Origin: Cellulomonas fimi
GTDB lineage: Bacteria; Actinomycetota; Actinomycetes; Actinomycetales; Cellulomonadaceae
Direction: 5' to 3'
DNA: 64,000 nucleotides
NCBI RefSeq assembly: GCF_028527925.1
Contig: NZ_JAPESW010000014.1
Location: 29,863-93,862, forward strand
The notes below the pieces were generated by a model. That model made no database searches, was not told the DNA's origin, and saw nothing but the letters and a program-made list of their open reading frames with translations. This document shows positions 45,168-54,235 of this stretch, piece after piece. The position numbers and the translations under genes are program-made. Every line of letters begins with the position of its first letter. The first letter of the stretch is position 1.

Positions 45168-46103
45168 ATGGTGCGGGACGACGTGGTGCTCGTGGGGCTG
45201 GACGGTTCGGCCGCCAGCCTGCACGCGCTGGACTGGGCGGCCGCCGAGGCAGCGGTCCGCGGCTGGGGTCTGCACCTCGTGTGCGCCTACTCGTTGCCGT
45301 CGTTCACGGCGGCGTCCCTCGACGGCGGCTACGCCGCGCTCGACGACACCGCGATCCAGCAGGGCGCCAAGGCGGTGCTCGCGGAGGCGTCCGCGCGCGT
45401 CTCGGCGTCCGGCGTCCCCGTCACCGCCACGGTCCAGACGGGCGACGCGGCGGGCGTGCTGGTCGACATGTCGCACCGGGTGCGGCTCGCGGTCGTCGGG
45501 ACGCGTGGTCGCGGCGGCTTCGCCGACCGGCTGCTCGGCACGGTGTCGTCCGCGCTGCCCGCGCACGCGTACTGCCCGACGGTCGTGGTGCCGCTGCGCG
45601 AGAACGGCCGGGCGCTCGCCGACGACGCGGCCCTGCCCGCGGTCAAGCCGGTGCGCCGCATCGTCGTGGGCGTCGACGGCTCGCCGCAGGCCGAGCGTGC
45701 GCTGTCGTACGCGATCGCCGAGGCCGCGGCGTGGGGCGCCGAGGTGCACGCGGTCGCGGGCGTGCCCGCGAGCTCGCTCAGCGGGGTGCTGGCATGGCTG
45801 CCCGACACGGTGGACCACGACCAGGTGCTGCGGGACGTCGCCGAAGGGCTCAACGTGGTCGTCGACCGCGCCCTCGCCGACCACCCGGACGTCGTCGTGA
45901 AGCGGCACGCGCTCGACGGCAGCGGCGCCGAGCTGCTCACGGAGTTCTCGGTCGCGACCGACCTCATCGTCGTCGGGTCGCGCGGGCGCGGCGGGTTCGC
46001 CGGCCTGCTGCTGGGCTCGACGAGCCAGGCGGTCCTGCACCACTCGGACTGCCCGGTGATGGTCGTGACGAACCGCTGCCGCGAGGACGAGCGCACGGCC
46101 TGA
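45168..46103 (+). CDS. tandem universal stress protein (two UspA domains)
   Basis: A 311-residue protein with two UspA domains (about 1-150 and 155-305). Each has an ATP-binding end: VGTRGRGGFADRLLGTVSSAL and VGSRGRGGFAGLLLGSTSQAV (G-x2-G-x9-G-S/T), with VLVGLDGSAAS and IVVGVDGSPQAE at the domain starts. ATG at 45168 has GGGAGG upstream; an in-frame ATG 63 bp earlier gives an Arg-rich noncoding-like extension. Such proteins help survival under hypoxia or dormancy. An A+T-rich patch (AAAATACGGTAT) about 125 bp upstream may hold its promoter. Confidence 0.9.
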   Translation: MVRDDVVLVGLDGSAASLHALDWAAAEAAVRGWGLHLVCAYSLPSFTAASLDGGYAALDDTAIQQGAKAVLAEASARVSASGVPVTATVQTGDAAGVLVDMSHRVRLAVVGTRGRGGFADRLLGTVSSALPAHAYCPTVVVPLRENGRALADDAALPAVKPVRRIVVGVDGSPQAERALSYAIAEAAAWGAEVHAVAGVPASSLSGVLAWLPDTVDHDQVLRDVAEGLNVVVDRALADHPDVVVKRHALDGSGAELLTEFSVATDLIVVGSRGRGGFAGLLLGSTSQAVLHHSDCPVMVVTNRCREDERTA

Positions 46104-46157
46104 CGGGCGTCGGGACCGGACGAGGATCGGTGCCGGCCGGGTCCGCGCGCGACGAGG

Positions 46158-46637
46158 TCAGTCGTCGGCGGCGGGGTCGGCCGGGACGTCGGGGCGGCGC
46201 ACGAGCGCCGACAGGACGACGGTCGACCGCGTCCGGGACACGAACGGCTCGGCCGCGAGGCGCTCGACGACGCGCTCGAGATGGCGCATGTCGCGCGCGC
46301 GGACCTGCACGACGAGGTCGACGTCGCCCGTGACCGTGCTGGCCGCGACCACCTCGGGGTACTGCTCGACGGCGTCGCGCATCGTCGCCGGGCTGGTGGA
46401 CCCCTGGCAGAACAGCTCGACGAACGCCTCGGTGTGCCAGCCCATCGCCGCGGGGTCGAGGCGCACCGTGAAGCCGCGGATCACGCCCGTCGCGCGCAGG
46501 CGGTCGACGCGGCGCTTCACGGCGGGAGCGGACAACGACACCTGCTGCCCGACCTGGGCGAACGTCGCGCGCGCGTCCTGCGCGAGTACCCGCAGGATGG
46601 CGGCGTCGAGGGCGTCGGTGCCGGAGTCGTCTCGCAC
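46158..46637 (-). CDS. Lrp/AsnC family transcriptional regulator
   Basis: A 159-residue regulator. Helix-turn-helix: LDAAILRVLAQDARATFAQVGQQVSLSAPAVKRRVDRLRATGVIRGF; ligand-sensing RAM domain: FVELFCQGSTSPATMRDAVEQYPEVVAASTVTGDVDLVVQVRA. GTG at 46637 is chosen because the family N-terminus begins there. The group senses amino acids. An arginine-degradation gene pair 1.5 kb away with direct repeats upstream is a plausible target (inference). Confidence 0.87.
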   Translation of the reverse strand: MRDDSGTDALDAAILRVLAQDARATFAQVGQQVSLSAPAVKRRVDRLRATGVIRGFTVRLDPAAMGWHTEAFVELFCQGSTSPATMRDAVEQYPEVVAASTVTGDVDLVVQVRARDMRHLERVVERLAAEPFVSRTRSTVVLSALVRRPDVPADPAADD

Positions 46638-46845
46638 GGGACCATCTTCGCGGACGCGGAGGGGCTGCCGGACGTCCTGGGCGCGTGTCCGCGTTCGGGT
46701 GGCGGCAACCGGGCGCACCCGACACCCTGGCGGAGATCGAACGAAAGGGAACGGATCGCTCAAGTACGACCACGCGAGTGCCGAAGGGAAGTCGAGCCCC
46801 GCCCCCGCACACGGGTGGACGGGGTCGTCATTCGGGGGGAGACGA

Positions 46846-47958
46846 ATGGACGTGGACTCGAAGGACAGCGCGACGCAGACCGCCGCACCGGTGGAGGGCG
46901 CCCGCACGCTCGCGCCGGCCGGGACGATCCCGACGCAGCGCAGCCGCGCCGGTGGCGCGCACCCGCACGGCGGGCGCAGCCGCCGCACCTGGTTCGTCGT
47001 CGCGGGCGGGCTGGCGCTCGTGCTCGCGGGCACCACCACGGGCGTCGCCGCGCAGCGCGCGTCGGCGCTGCGTGAGGAGCGGGTCGCCGAGGCGCGGCTG
47101 CGGATCTCCGCGGTGCTGCCCGCCGCGACGACCGACGCGGGCGTGCGCGGCGCGCTCGACGCGCAGGCCGCGACCGCGGTCTACACGGCGGCGCGCGCGG
47201 CCGTGACGACGTCGGCCCAGCAGGTCGTCGACCACGCCAACGCGACGCTCGCGGCGTCCCCGCAGGCGGGCGACGGGCCGCGCGGTGCGCTCCAGACGGC
47301 GACGGGCGCGGTCAGCACCGCGATCGCCGGACCGAACGTGAGCATCGCGGCGCTGCGTGCCGCGACCGGTGGCGTCGCCGGTCCCGAGAAGGCCGTGGCC
47401 GACGCGCAGGCCGCGTGGGTCGCCGCGGAGCAGGCGCGCATCGCCGCCGAGCAGGCCGCGGCCGCCGAGGCCGCGCGTCAGGCCGCTGCTGCACGCGCCA
47501 CCACGAAGACCACCGTCAAGCCGCGCTCGACGCGCACGACGACCACGACGACGCAGTCCTCCGGCGGGACCGCCGCACCGGCGCCGACGAGCGGTGTCCC
47601 CGCGGGCGGCAAGGTGTGCGCCGGCTCGGGCGGGTCCGCGGCCGAGGCGAGCGCGGGTGCCGTCGGCGAGGCGATCAACGCGTACCGGGCGTCGGCGGGT
47701 CTCGGCGCGCTGTCGATCTCGCGCTCGGGCAGCCTGACGTCGCACGCGCTGACCATGGCCGCCACGGGCGGCATCTGGCACTCCGGCGGCGACAACATCG
47801 TCGGGTGCGTGAGCAACGGCAGCGCGTCGTCGCTCGTGTCGGCGTGGTCGCGGTCGCCCGCGCACAACGCGCAGATGCTGCGGACCGACGTGTCGAGCAT
47901 GTCGGTGGGCGCCGCGACGAGCGCAGGCTGGCTCTTCGGGGCGGTCCGCTTCAGCTGA
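46846..47958 (+). CDS. CAP-domain extracytoplasmic protein with coiled-coil stalk (second)
   Basis: A 370-residue protein. A ~45-residue cytosolic part, one membrane segment (about 49-70), a ~130-residue Ala-rich helical stalk, a basic Thr-rich linker (STRTTTTTTQSSGG) and a C-terminal CAP-like domain with GEAINAYRASAGLGALSISRSG, GGIWHSGGDNIVGC and WSRSPAHNAQMLRTD. ATG at 46846 has GGGGGAG upstream. Compared with the first CAP protein the metal-site residues are only partly kept (HSG, PAHN). Probably displays its domain at the wall; function unknown. Confidence 0.78.
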   Translation: MDVDSKDSATQTAAPVEGARTLAPAGTIPTQRSRAGGAHPHGGRSRRTWFVVAGGLALVLAGTTTGVAAQRASALREERVAEARLRISAVLPAATTDAGVRGALDAQAATAVYTAARAAVTTSAQQVVDHANATLAASPQAGDGPRGALQTATGAVSTAIAGPNVSIAALRAATGGVAGPEKAVADAQAAWVAAEQARIAAEQAAAAEAARQAAAARATTKTTVKPRSTRTTTTTTQSSGGTAAPAPTSGVPAGGKVCAGSGGSAAEASAGAVGEAINAYRASAGLGALSISRSGSLTSHALTMAATGGIWHSGGDNIVGCVSNGSASSLVSAWSRSPAHNAQMLRTDVSSMSVGAATSAGWLFGAVRFS

Positions 47959-47990
47959 CGCCCGTCGGCCACGACCGGCCGGCCGACCAC

Positions 47991-48028
47991 CGACAGGGCC
48001 CGGACGACTCGTCGCCCGGGCCCTGTCG
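47991..48028. terminator. bidirectional hairpin terminator
   Basis: A 13-bp stem (CGACAGGGCCCGG / CCGGGCCCTGTCG) with a 12-base loop, 32 bases after the CAP gene and before the end of rocD. Confidence 0.82.
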
Positions 48029-48119
48029 CGTCCGGGCGGGAGGGCGCCCGGACCGGTGGAGCGACGCCGGGCCGCGCATCCCCGTCGACGCGTGACCCGG
48101 CGCCCGCCCGACGCGCCGG

Positions 48120-49340
48120 TCAGGGCAGCGCGTCGCCGAGGCGGTCCAGCGCGGTGTCGAGGTCGGCGGTCGACATCGTGAGCGGCGGCGCGAGACGGAT
48201 CGTGCGGCCGTGCGTGTCCTTCGCGAGCACCCCGCGCTCGAGCAGGCGCCCGCACAGCTCGCGGCCGGTCGCGGGGCCGCCCGCACGTCCGGGCGCCACG
48301 TCGAGGCCGGCCCACAGCCCCACGCGTCGGACCGCGGCGAGCCGGCCGTCGTCGACGAGCGCGTCGAGCCGCTCGCCCATGCGCGCCCCGAGCTCGCGCG
48401 CGCAGGCCTGCGGCTCACCGGTCGACAGCAGGTCGACCACCGCGAGCCCCACCGCGCACGCGAGCGGGTTGCCGCCGAACGTCGAGCCGTGCGTCCCGGC
48501 CGTGAGCACACCGAGCACGTCGTCGCGGCCGACGACCGCGGACACGGGCACGATCCCGCCGCCGAGCGCCTTGCCGAGCGTCACCAGGTCGGGACGGACG
48601 CCCCACAGCTCGCTCGCGAGCGTCGTGCCGGTGCGGCCGAGGCCGCTCTGGATCTCGTCGACCACGAGCAGCACGTCGGCCGCGGTGCACGCGGCGCGCA
48701 CGGCCGGCAGGTAGTCGGCGGGCGGGACGACGACGCCCTGCTCACCCTGCACCGGCTCGAGCAGGACCGCCACGGTGTTCTCGTCGAGCGCCGCCTCCAG
48801 GGCCTCCGCGTCGCCGTACGGGACGCGCACGAAGCCCGGGGTGTACGGCCCGAATCCGTCGTGCGCGTCCGGGTCCGCCGAGAACGACACGATCGTCGTC
48901 GTGCGGCCGTGGAAGTTGCCGTCGACGACGACGATCCGCGCGCGCCCGTCGGGCACGCCCTTGACGTCGTACCCCCACTTCCGCGCCGCCTTGATCGCCG
49001 TCTCGACGGCCTCGGCGCCCGTGTTCATCGGCAGCACCATCGGTGTGCCCGTGACGAGCGGTCCCACGAGCGACGCGAGCCGGTCGGCGAACGGGTGCAG
49101 CAGGTCGTGGTCGAAGGCCCGCGACGTGAGCGTCAGCCGGTCGAGCTGCGCGTGCGCCGCAGCGACGAGCGCCGGGTGTCGGTGCCCGAAGTTGAGCGCG
49201 GAGTACGCCGACAGCAGGTCGAGGTACCGGCGACCGTCGGTGTCCGTCACCCAGGAGCCCTCGCCGGAGACGAGGGTCACGGGCAGCGGGTCGTAGTTCC
49301 GCGCGAGCGTCGACGTCCGGGCGTCCTGCAGCGCGGTCAT
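48120..49340 (-). CDS. rocD: ornithine aminotransferase
   Basis: A 406-residue class III PLP transaminase converting ornithine and 2-oxoglutarate to glutamate semialdehyde and glutamate. NYDPLPVTLVSGEGSWVTDTDGRRYLDLLSAYSALNFGH is the OAT start; MNTGAEAVETAIKAARKWGY, the FHGRT motif, LVVDEIQSGLGRTG and the Schiff-base Lys in TLGKALGGG follow. It lies 2 bp after the arginine-degrading enzyme gene and is surely co-transcribed with it. Together they turn arginine into glutamate semialdehyde. Confidence 0.93.
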   Translation of the reverse strand: MTALQDARTSTLARNYDPLPVTLVSGEGSWVTDTDGRRYLDLLSAYSALNFGHRHPALVAAAHAQLDRLTLTSRAFDHDLLHPFADRLASLVGPLVTGTPMVLPMNTGAEAVETAIKAARKWGYDVKGVPDGRARIVVVDGNFHGRTTTIVSFSADPDAHDGFGPYTPGFVRVPYGDAEALEAALDENTVAVLLEPVQGEQGVVVPPADYLPAVRAACTAADVLLVVDEIQSGLGRTGTTLASELWGVRPDLVTLGKALGGGIVPVSAVVGRDDVLGVLTAGTHGSTFGGNPLACAVGLAVVDLLSTGEPQACARELGARMGERLDALVDDGRLAAVRRVGLWAGLDVAPGRAGGPATGRELCGRLLERGVLAKDTHGRTIRLAPPLTMSTADLDTALDRLGDALP

Positions 49341-49342
49341 CG

Positions 49343-50191
49343 TCAGTCTCCCGTCGGGGCCCCGGCCGGACGGATCTCGAGCGTGCAGCACTTCGCGCCG
49401 CCGCCGCCCTTGAGCAGCTCCGTGGTCTCGACCGGGATGGGGGTGTACCCGCGCTCGCGCAGCGCGGCGGCGAGGTCGGTCGCGGCGGGCGCGACGACGA
49501 CGTTCTGCCCGTCGGAGACCGCGTTGAGGCCGAGCGCGACCGCGTCCTGCTCGGTCGCGATCACGGCGTCGGGGAACAGCTGCTGGAGCACCGACCGTGA
49601 GCCCGCGGAGAACGCCGGCGGGTAGTAGGCGATCTGCGGGTCCTGCGGGTCGCTCGACAGGACCGCCAGCGCGGTGTCGAGGTGGTAGTAGTGCGGGTCG
49701 ACGAGCTCGAGCGACACGACCGGCCGGCCGAACAGCTCCTGCGCCTCGGCGTGCGCGGCCCGGTCGGTGCGGAAGCCGGTGCCCGCCAGGACCATGTTCC
49801 CGACGACGAGCAGGTCGCCCTCCCCCTCGTTGACCTGGGCGGCGGTGTGCGTGACGAAGCCGCGGTCGGCGAACCACTTCTGGTAGGCCGGGCCCTCGGG
49901 ACCGCGCTCGGGGTAGCGGAACCTCGCCGAGTACACGACGCCGTCGACGACCGTCGCGCCGTTCGCCGCGTAGACCATGTCCGGCAGGCCGTCGACCGGC
50001 TCGATCGTGTCGACCCGGTGCCCGAGGTCGAGGTAGGTGTCGCGCAGCGTGCGCCACTGCCGGACGGCCAGGTCGACGTCGGTGTACCGCGTCTTGTCCA
50101 TCCAGGGGTTGATCTCGTACGACACCGTGTAGAAGCGCGGCTCGCACATCAGGTAGTGGCGGCGCGTGGCACCGGGGGCGGTCGTCGTCAT
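49343..50191 (-). CDS. arginine dihydrolase-like (ArgZ/DDAH superfamily) enzyme
   Basis: A 282-residue guanidine-modifying enzyme. MCEPRFYTVSYEINPWMD at the start and YAANGATV, YYHLDTAL and GGGGAKCCTLE (catalytic Cys268) follow. This family is usually labelled dimethylarginine dimethylaminohydrolase. However, Asn28 (EINPWM) and Asn77 (AANGA) sit 49 residues apart, as do the two Asn that, from memory, distinguish the arginine dihydrolase ArgZ/AgrE, which converts arginine to ornithine, ammonia and CO2. The coupled gene rocD uses ornithine, not citrulline, favouring the dihydrolase reaction. Activity is an inference. Confidence 0.8.
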   Translation of the reverse strand: MTTTAPGATRRHYLMCEPRFYTVSYEINPWMDKTRYTDVDLAVRQWRTLRDTYLDLGHRVDTIEPVDGLPDMVYAANGATVVDGVVYSARFRYPERGPEGPAYQKWFADRGFVTHTAAQVNEGEGDLLVVGNMVLAGTGFRTDRAAHAEAQELFGRPVVSLELVDPHYYHLDTALAVLSSDPQDPQIAYYPPAFSAGSRSVLQQLFPDAVIATEQDAVALGLNAVSDGQNVVVAPAATDLAAALRERGYTPIPVETTELLKGGGGAKCCTLEIRPAGAPTGD

Positions 50192-50290
50192 CGTGCTCCT
50201 CGTGGGGACGGCGGGAACGGACGGCAGTCACGACGAGCCTAGGGGGAGCGGTGCGCGCACCTCGTCACCGCGGATTGCGCGTCGGGAGCG

Positions 50291-50334
50291 GATCCGTTGC
50301 GTGATGAGCGGCTCGTGCGGTGATCTGTTGCGTG
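50291..50334. promoter_or_regulatory. paired direct repeats upstream of the arginine genes
   Basis: GATCCGTTGCGTG (50291-50303) and GATCTGTTGCGTG (50322-50334) differ at one base and are 31 bp apart, three helical turns, so a regulator would sit on one face. A weaker relative (GGATTGCGCG) lies near 50272. The gap 50192-50338 must hold the promoter of the arginine operon. Confidence 0.5.
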
Positions 50335-50338
50335 GACG

Positions 50339-50794
50339 TCAGCCGCCCCGGACTGCCTCCCGAGCCGCCTCGTGAGCGGCCATCCGCAGCGCGCGCCGCA
50401 CCATGAGCTCCAGGAGCGGAGCCCCGACCGCACGCGTGAGTCCTGCGGGCAGCGGTCCCGCCAGGTGCACGGACTCCGTCCACGTCACGCGCGCCGCGTC
50501 CGGCCCCGCCGCCGCGACCTCGATGCGCGCCGTCCCGCGCAGCACGCGCCCGACCTTGGTGAACTCCGCGACGCCGGGTTCGTCGTCGTGCGGCGGGTCG
50601 AAGCGGTCGATGCGCATGCGGTCGACGAGGCCACCGCCGCCCCGCTGCGCGCGCGGGCCGCTCACGGCCACCACGTACCCGTCGGCGACGTCCACGCGCG
50701 TGAGCGGGATCCACCGTGCGTGGTTCCGCGCGTCCGCGACCAGGTCCCACGCGCGCGCCGCCGGCAGCGGCAGGACCCGCGTCGTCGTCGTCAT
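50339..50794 (-). CDS. SRPBCC-family (START-like) protein
   Basis: A 151-residue single-domain protein. RVLPLPAARAWDLVADARNHARWIPLTRVDV is the START/polyketide-cyclase-like opening, and the C-terminal amphipathic helix (LLELMVRRALRMAAHEAAREAV) closes the hydrophobic pocket. ATG at 50794 has AAGGAGC upstream. The ligand is unknown. Its 3' end abuts the direct repeats of the arginine promoter, which points away from it on the same strand. Confidence 0.8.
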   Translation of the reverse strand: MTTTTRVLPLPAARAWDLVADARNHARWIPLTRVDVADGYVVAVSGPRAQRGGGGLVDRMRIDRFDPPHDDEPGVAEFTKVGRVLRGTARIEVAAAGPDAARVTWTESVHLAGPLPAGLTRAVGAPLLELMVRRALRMAAHEAAREAVRGG

Positions 50795-50985
50795 CCCGGC
50801 TCCTTCCCGCCGACCGCCACGGCCGAGGGCGGTCCTGTCGGCACCATCCTGCGGTCGGCCGGCCCGGACGGCGCGGTGGGTGCGGCGGGACGTCCGGCGC
50901 GTCGACGTCGCCACGGCAGGGTCGAGAGCCGGCCGGCGGCGGACCGCGCGCGAGGTCGCGCGTGCGCCGGGGTAGCGTCGGGCGC

Positions 50986-51978
50986 ATGGAGAAGCGGGTA
51001 CTGGGACGCACGGGCAGGGACGTCGGGGTCGTCGGCCTCGGCTGCTGGCAGCTGGGAGGGGACTGGGGCGACGTCGGCGACGACACCGCGCTGCAGATCC
51101 TCGACGCGGCCGTCGACGCGGGGGTGACCTTCCTCGACACGGCGGACGTCTACGGCGACGGGCGCTCGGAGCGGCTCGTCGGCCGGTTCCTCGCCTCGCG
51201 CGGCGGCGCCGAGTCCGGGCTCACCGTGGCGACCAAGATGGGTCGCCGGGCCGACCCGCACGTCGCCGACGCCTACACGCTCGACGCGTTCCGCGGCTGG
51301 ACCGACCGCTCGCGCAGCAACCTCGGCGTCGACACCCTCGACCTCGTCCAGCTGCACTGCCCGCCCACCGCGGTGCTGTCCCGCGGGTCGACCTACGACG
51401 CGCTCGACACGCTCGTCGACGAGGGCCGCGTCGCCGCGTACGGCGTGTCCGTCGAGACCGTCGACGAGGCGCTCACCGCGATCGCGCGGCCGAACGTCGC
51501 GTCGATCCAGATCATCCTCAACATCTTCCGGCGCAAGCCGCTCGACGAGGTGCTGCCCGCCGCCGCGGAGGCCGGCGTCGGCATCATCGCGCGCGTGCCC
51601 CTCGCGTCCGGCCTGCTGTCCGGCAAGTACGACGAGCACACGACGTTCGCCGCCGACGACCACCGGAGCTACAACCGGCACGGCGAGGCGTTCGACGTCG
51701 GCGAGACGTTCTCGGGCGTGCCCTACGACGTCGGCGTCGCCGCCGCGCGCGAGGTCGCCGCGCTCACGCCCGAGGGGGCCACGACCGCGCAGCTCGCGCT
51801 GCGCTGGATCGTCGAGCAGCCCGGTGTGTCCGTCGTCATCCCTGGCGCCCGCACGCCTGAGCAGGCACGCGCCAACGCGGCCGCGGCCGACCTGGCCCCG
51901 CTCGGCGAGGACACGTCCGAGCGCCTGCGCTCCGTCTACGACGAGCGCGTCCGGGAGCACGTGCACGACCGCTGGTGA
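50986..51978 (+). CDS. aldo/keto reductase
   Basis: A 330-residue NADPH-dependent TIM-barrel oxidoreductase. RVLGRTGRDVGVVGLGCWQLGG, FLDTADVYGDGRSERLVG (Asp and Tyr of the tetrad), VATKMGR (Lys), LDLVQLHCPP (His) and the C-terminal VVIPGARTPEQARANA cofactor motif. ATG at 50986 has TAGCGT 7 bases upstream and no ribosome site, predicting a leaderless transcript. The substrate is unknown. Confidence 0.9.
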   Translation: MEKRVLGRTGRDVGVVGLGCWQLGGDWGDVGDDTALQILDAAVDAGVTFLDTADVYGDGRSERLVGRFLASRGGAESGLTVATKMGRRADPHVADAYTLDAFRGWTDRSRSNLGVDTLDLVQLHCPPTAVLSRGSTYDALDTLVDEGRVAAYGVSVETVDEALTAIARPNVASIQIILNIFRRKPLDEVLPAAAEAGVGIIARVPLASGLLSGKYDEHTTFAADDHRSYNRHGEAFDVGETFSGVPYDVGVAAAREVAALTPEGATTAQLALRWIVEQPGVSVVIPGARTPEQARANAAAADLAPLGEDTSERLRSVYDERVREHVHDRW

Positions 51979-52148
51979 CGTGCCGGTCGGTCGCGGCGGC
52001 CGACGCGTCTCGACGCGTGACGCTGCGACCGGCCCGGCGCCGCGGGCAGGTCCGACTCCTCGGGACCGCCCGCACGAGGGGGCACCGGTCGGGGCCCGTG
52101 ACGCGCGCGGTGCTCGCCGGCTCGTGGGCGCGCGCGCCGCCGTGAGGC

Positions 52149-52970
52149 TCAGGACTCGTCGGGTGCCGGGCTCTGCTCGGGGACCTTCGGCGTGCGGCGG
52201 CCGGTCAGCGCGCGCAGACGCCGCCCTCGCTGCTCGGGGACGGCGGTCAGCGTCGGGACGACCGGTGCGCCGTCCTTGCGGTCGGCGACGATGAGCTTCG
52301 GCACCTCGCCCGCGGCGACCACGATGGTCTCCGGGAACTGCGCCGGCGGCGGACCGAACGCGGCACGCGCGCCCTGGATGACCGTCCGGCCGAGCGCACG
52401 CGCACCGGTCACGCCGACGACGGCGCCGATGCCGTAGGGCACGAGCCGTCCGAGCGCGAGGCCCGTGTGGCGCGTGAGCTGCGTGCGCACCATCTTGCGG
52501 GTCAGCGTGGAGTTGACCTTCCGCACCGTCGCCATCGGCATGCGCGTGAGCAGCACACGGGCCGCGTTCGCCGACGAGAACTCCGCCGCGTCACCGACGG
52601 CCTTCGCGCCGGACTCGCCGAGGATCGTCGTGAGCAGCAGGGCGCGTCGCCGCTCGACGTCCTCGACGTCGATCCCGTGCACGCTCGCCACGGCGAGCGC
52701 GAACGCCGCCGACGCCCCGAAGAACGTCGCGACGTCGCTCGCGGTCAGGGTGAGCGCGACGCCCGTCCCGACCGCAGGCGCGGCGGCGGCCGCGCCGACC
52801 GCACCACCGGCCGCCGCGACGACGACGAGGTACTCCTTCTCGAGGAGCCGGACGAGCTCCTCGGGCGTCGCCTCGGGGTTGCGGCGGCGCAGCTGGTCGA
52901 CGTGCGCGTGGATCGTGGACGACGGGATCGTCACCGCCTTCGCGAGGGCGGCCTCGACGAGACGCGGCAT
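52149..52970 (-). CDS. membrane-associated protein, EcsC-like
   Basis: A 273-residue protein not firmly recognised. It has a helical start (VDQLRRRNPEATPEELVRLLEKEYL), a glycine/alanine hydrophobic hairpin (about 52-75), another hydrophobic stretch (ATFFGASAAFALAVASVHGID) and a glycine-rich IGAVVGVTGARALG segment, then a basic Pro-rich tail. The G-T-G hairpin followed by ALAVASVHGIDVEDVERRRALLL recalls EcsC-domain proteins. It starts 4 bp after the OsmC gene ends, so the two form an operon. Confidence 0.5.
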   Translation of the reverse strand: MPRLVEAALAKAVTIPSSTIHAHVDQLRRRNPEATPEELVRLLEKEYLVVVAAAGGAVGAAAAAPAVGTGVALTLTASDVATFFGASAAFALAVASVHGIDVEDVERRRALLLTTILGESGAKAVGDAAEFSSANAARVLLTRMPMATVRKVNSTLTRKMVRTQLTRHTGLALGRLVPYGIGAVVGVTGARALGRTVIQGARAAFGPPPAQFPETIVVAAGEVPKLIVADRKDGAPVVPTLTAVPEQRGRRLRALTGRRTPKVPEQSPAPDES

Positions 52971-52974
52971 GCGC

Positions 52975-53532
52975 TCAGCGCTCCCCGGTCACCGTCAGGG
53001 TCACCGCGGCCCCGTGCTCCAGGGTGCGGCCGACGGTGCAGTGCTGGTCGACCGCGCGGTGCACGACCGTGAGCAGACGCTCACGCGCGGCCGGGTCGAG
53101 GCTCGACAGGTCCACGACGAGCTCCTCCGCGAGCGCCGGGTAGCGGTCCTCGGCGTCGTCCGCCATGCCGCTGACCTTGATCGTGACCGCGACGTCGTCG
53201 CCGAGCCGGTGCGCGAGCGCGGCGTCCGACGACAGCCCGCTGCACGCGGCCAGCGCGATCTTCAGCAGCTCGCCGGGCGTGAACCGGCCCTCGTCGCCCA
53301 CCGAGCCGATGAGCACCTCGGCACCGCGGGACGAGCGTCCCGTGTACTGGCGCTTGCCCGTGCGCTCGACCCACAGCTCGGTGTCGCCGGCGTTCCGGGT
53401 GACGTCGGGCGTCGTCGGGACCGCGGGGACGGGCGCGGGCGTGGCCTCCGGGGCGGGCGTCGCGGCCTCGGCCGCAGGTGCGTCCGGTGCGGTCGGGAGC
53501 GGCTGCTGAGCCACCGTCTGGTCCGTCGTCAT
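52975..53532 (-). CDS. OsmC/Ohr family protein
   Basis: A 185-residue protein with a ~50-residue Ala/Pro/Thr leader and an OsmC domain. Redox cysteines are in ALAACSGLSSD and DQHCTVGRTL, the pair used to reduce organic hydroperoxides. ATG at 53532 is chosen because family-typical sequence cannot be traced to the upstream GTG. CAGGAT lies 7 bases upstream. Co-transcribed with the EcsC-like gene. Confidence 0.83.
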   Translation of the reverse strand: MTTDQTVAQQPLPTAPDAPAAEAATPAPEATPAPVPAVPTTPDVTRNAGDTELWVERTGKRQYTGRSSRGAEVLIGSVGDEGRFTPGELLKIALAACSGLSSDAALAHRLGDDVAVTIKVSGMADDAEDRYPALAEELVVDLSSLDPAARERLLTVVHRAVDQHCTVGRTLEHGAAVTLTVTGER

Positions 53533-53620
53533 GCGCTCGATCCTGCCACGCACGCGTCCGCGCGACCGCTCGGCGGGTGTTCGCCGTGCGAGGACGCGGC
53601 GTGCGTGTGCGGTGCGGGCG

Positions 53621-54052
53621 TCAGGAGCCGTCGACGACCACGTCGAGGTAGTGCTGGTTGTACATGAGCCCGACGACGTTGCCGAACGGGTCGACCACGG
53701 CGGCGGTCACGAACCCGGGCCCGTACTCGGTGAGCGGCTGGAGCGGCGTCGCCCCTGCGGCGAGGAACTCGTCGAGCGTCTTCTCGACGTCGTCGACCGC
53801 CCAGTACGCGACGATCCCGCCCGGCTCGCCCGTGCGCAGCCCCGGCAGCGCGTAGCGGCGGTCGATGATGCCGAGCTCGGTGCCGTGGTCGCCCAGCCGG
53901 AACTCGAGGTAGCCCGGCGCCTCGGGCGGCTCGGGTCGCGCGCAGTACGGCTCGACGCCCAGGAGCGCGGTGTACCAGGCGCCCGCGGCGGCGACGTCGT
54001 CGGCCCACAGCGAGAGCGTCGCGATCCCGCGGAGCGTGACCGGTGCGGCCAT
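53621..54052 (-). CDS. VOC-superfamily (glyoxalase/bleomycin-resistance-like) protein
   Basis: A 143-residue two-module VOC protein. ATLSLWADDVAAAGAWYTALLGVEPY opens the first beta-alpha-beta-beta-beta unit; VAYWAVDDVEKTLDEFLAAGAT opens the second, ending VVDPFGNVVGLMYNQ. ATG at 54052 has GGAACGG-like pairing upstream. Several metal-ligand positions are filled (His51, Glu region), but the substrate is unknown. Confidence 0.83.
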   Translation of the reverse strand: MAAPVTLRGIATLSLWADDVAAAGAWYTALLGVEPYCARPEPPEAPGYLEFRLGDHGTELGIIDRRYALPGLRTGEPGGIVAYWAVDDVEKTLDEFLAAGATPLQPLTEYGPGFVTAAVVDPFGNVVGLMYNQHYLDVVVDGS

Positions 54053-54235
54053 GACCGTTCCTTCCGTCGTCGGGTGGTTCGTCCACGGTAGCGACGAGGT
54101 CCGATACCGCCGGCGGGTCACAACGCCGGCTCCCGCGCCCCGCCGTCGGGCCTGCGGCGTGTGGCTGGACGCCGCCTGGGCCACGCGCCAGGGTGAGCCC
54201 AGCCGGTGGTGGTCGTCGTGGCGACGGAGGTCCGG

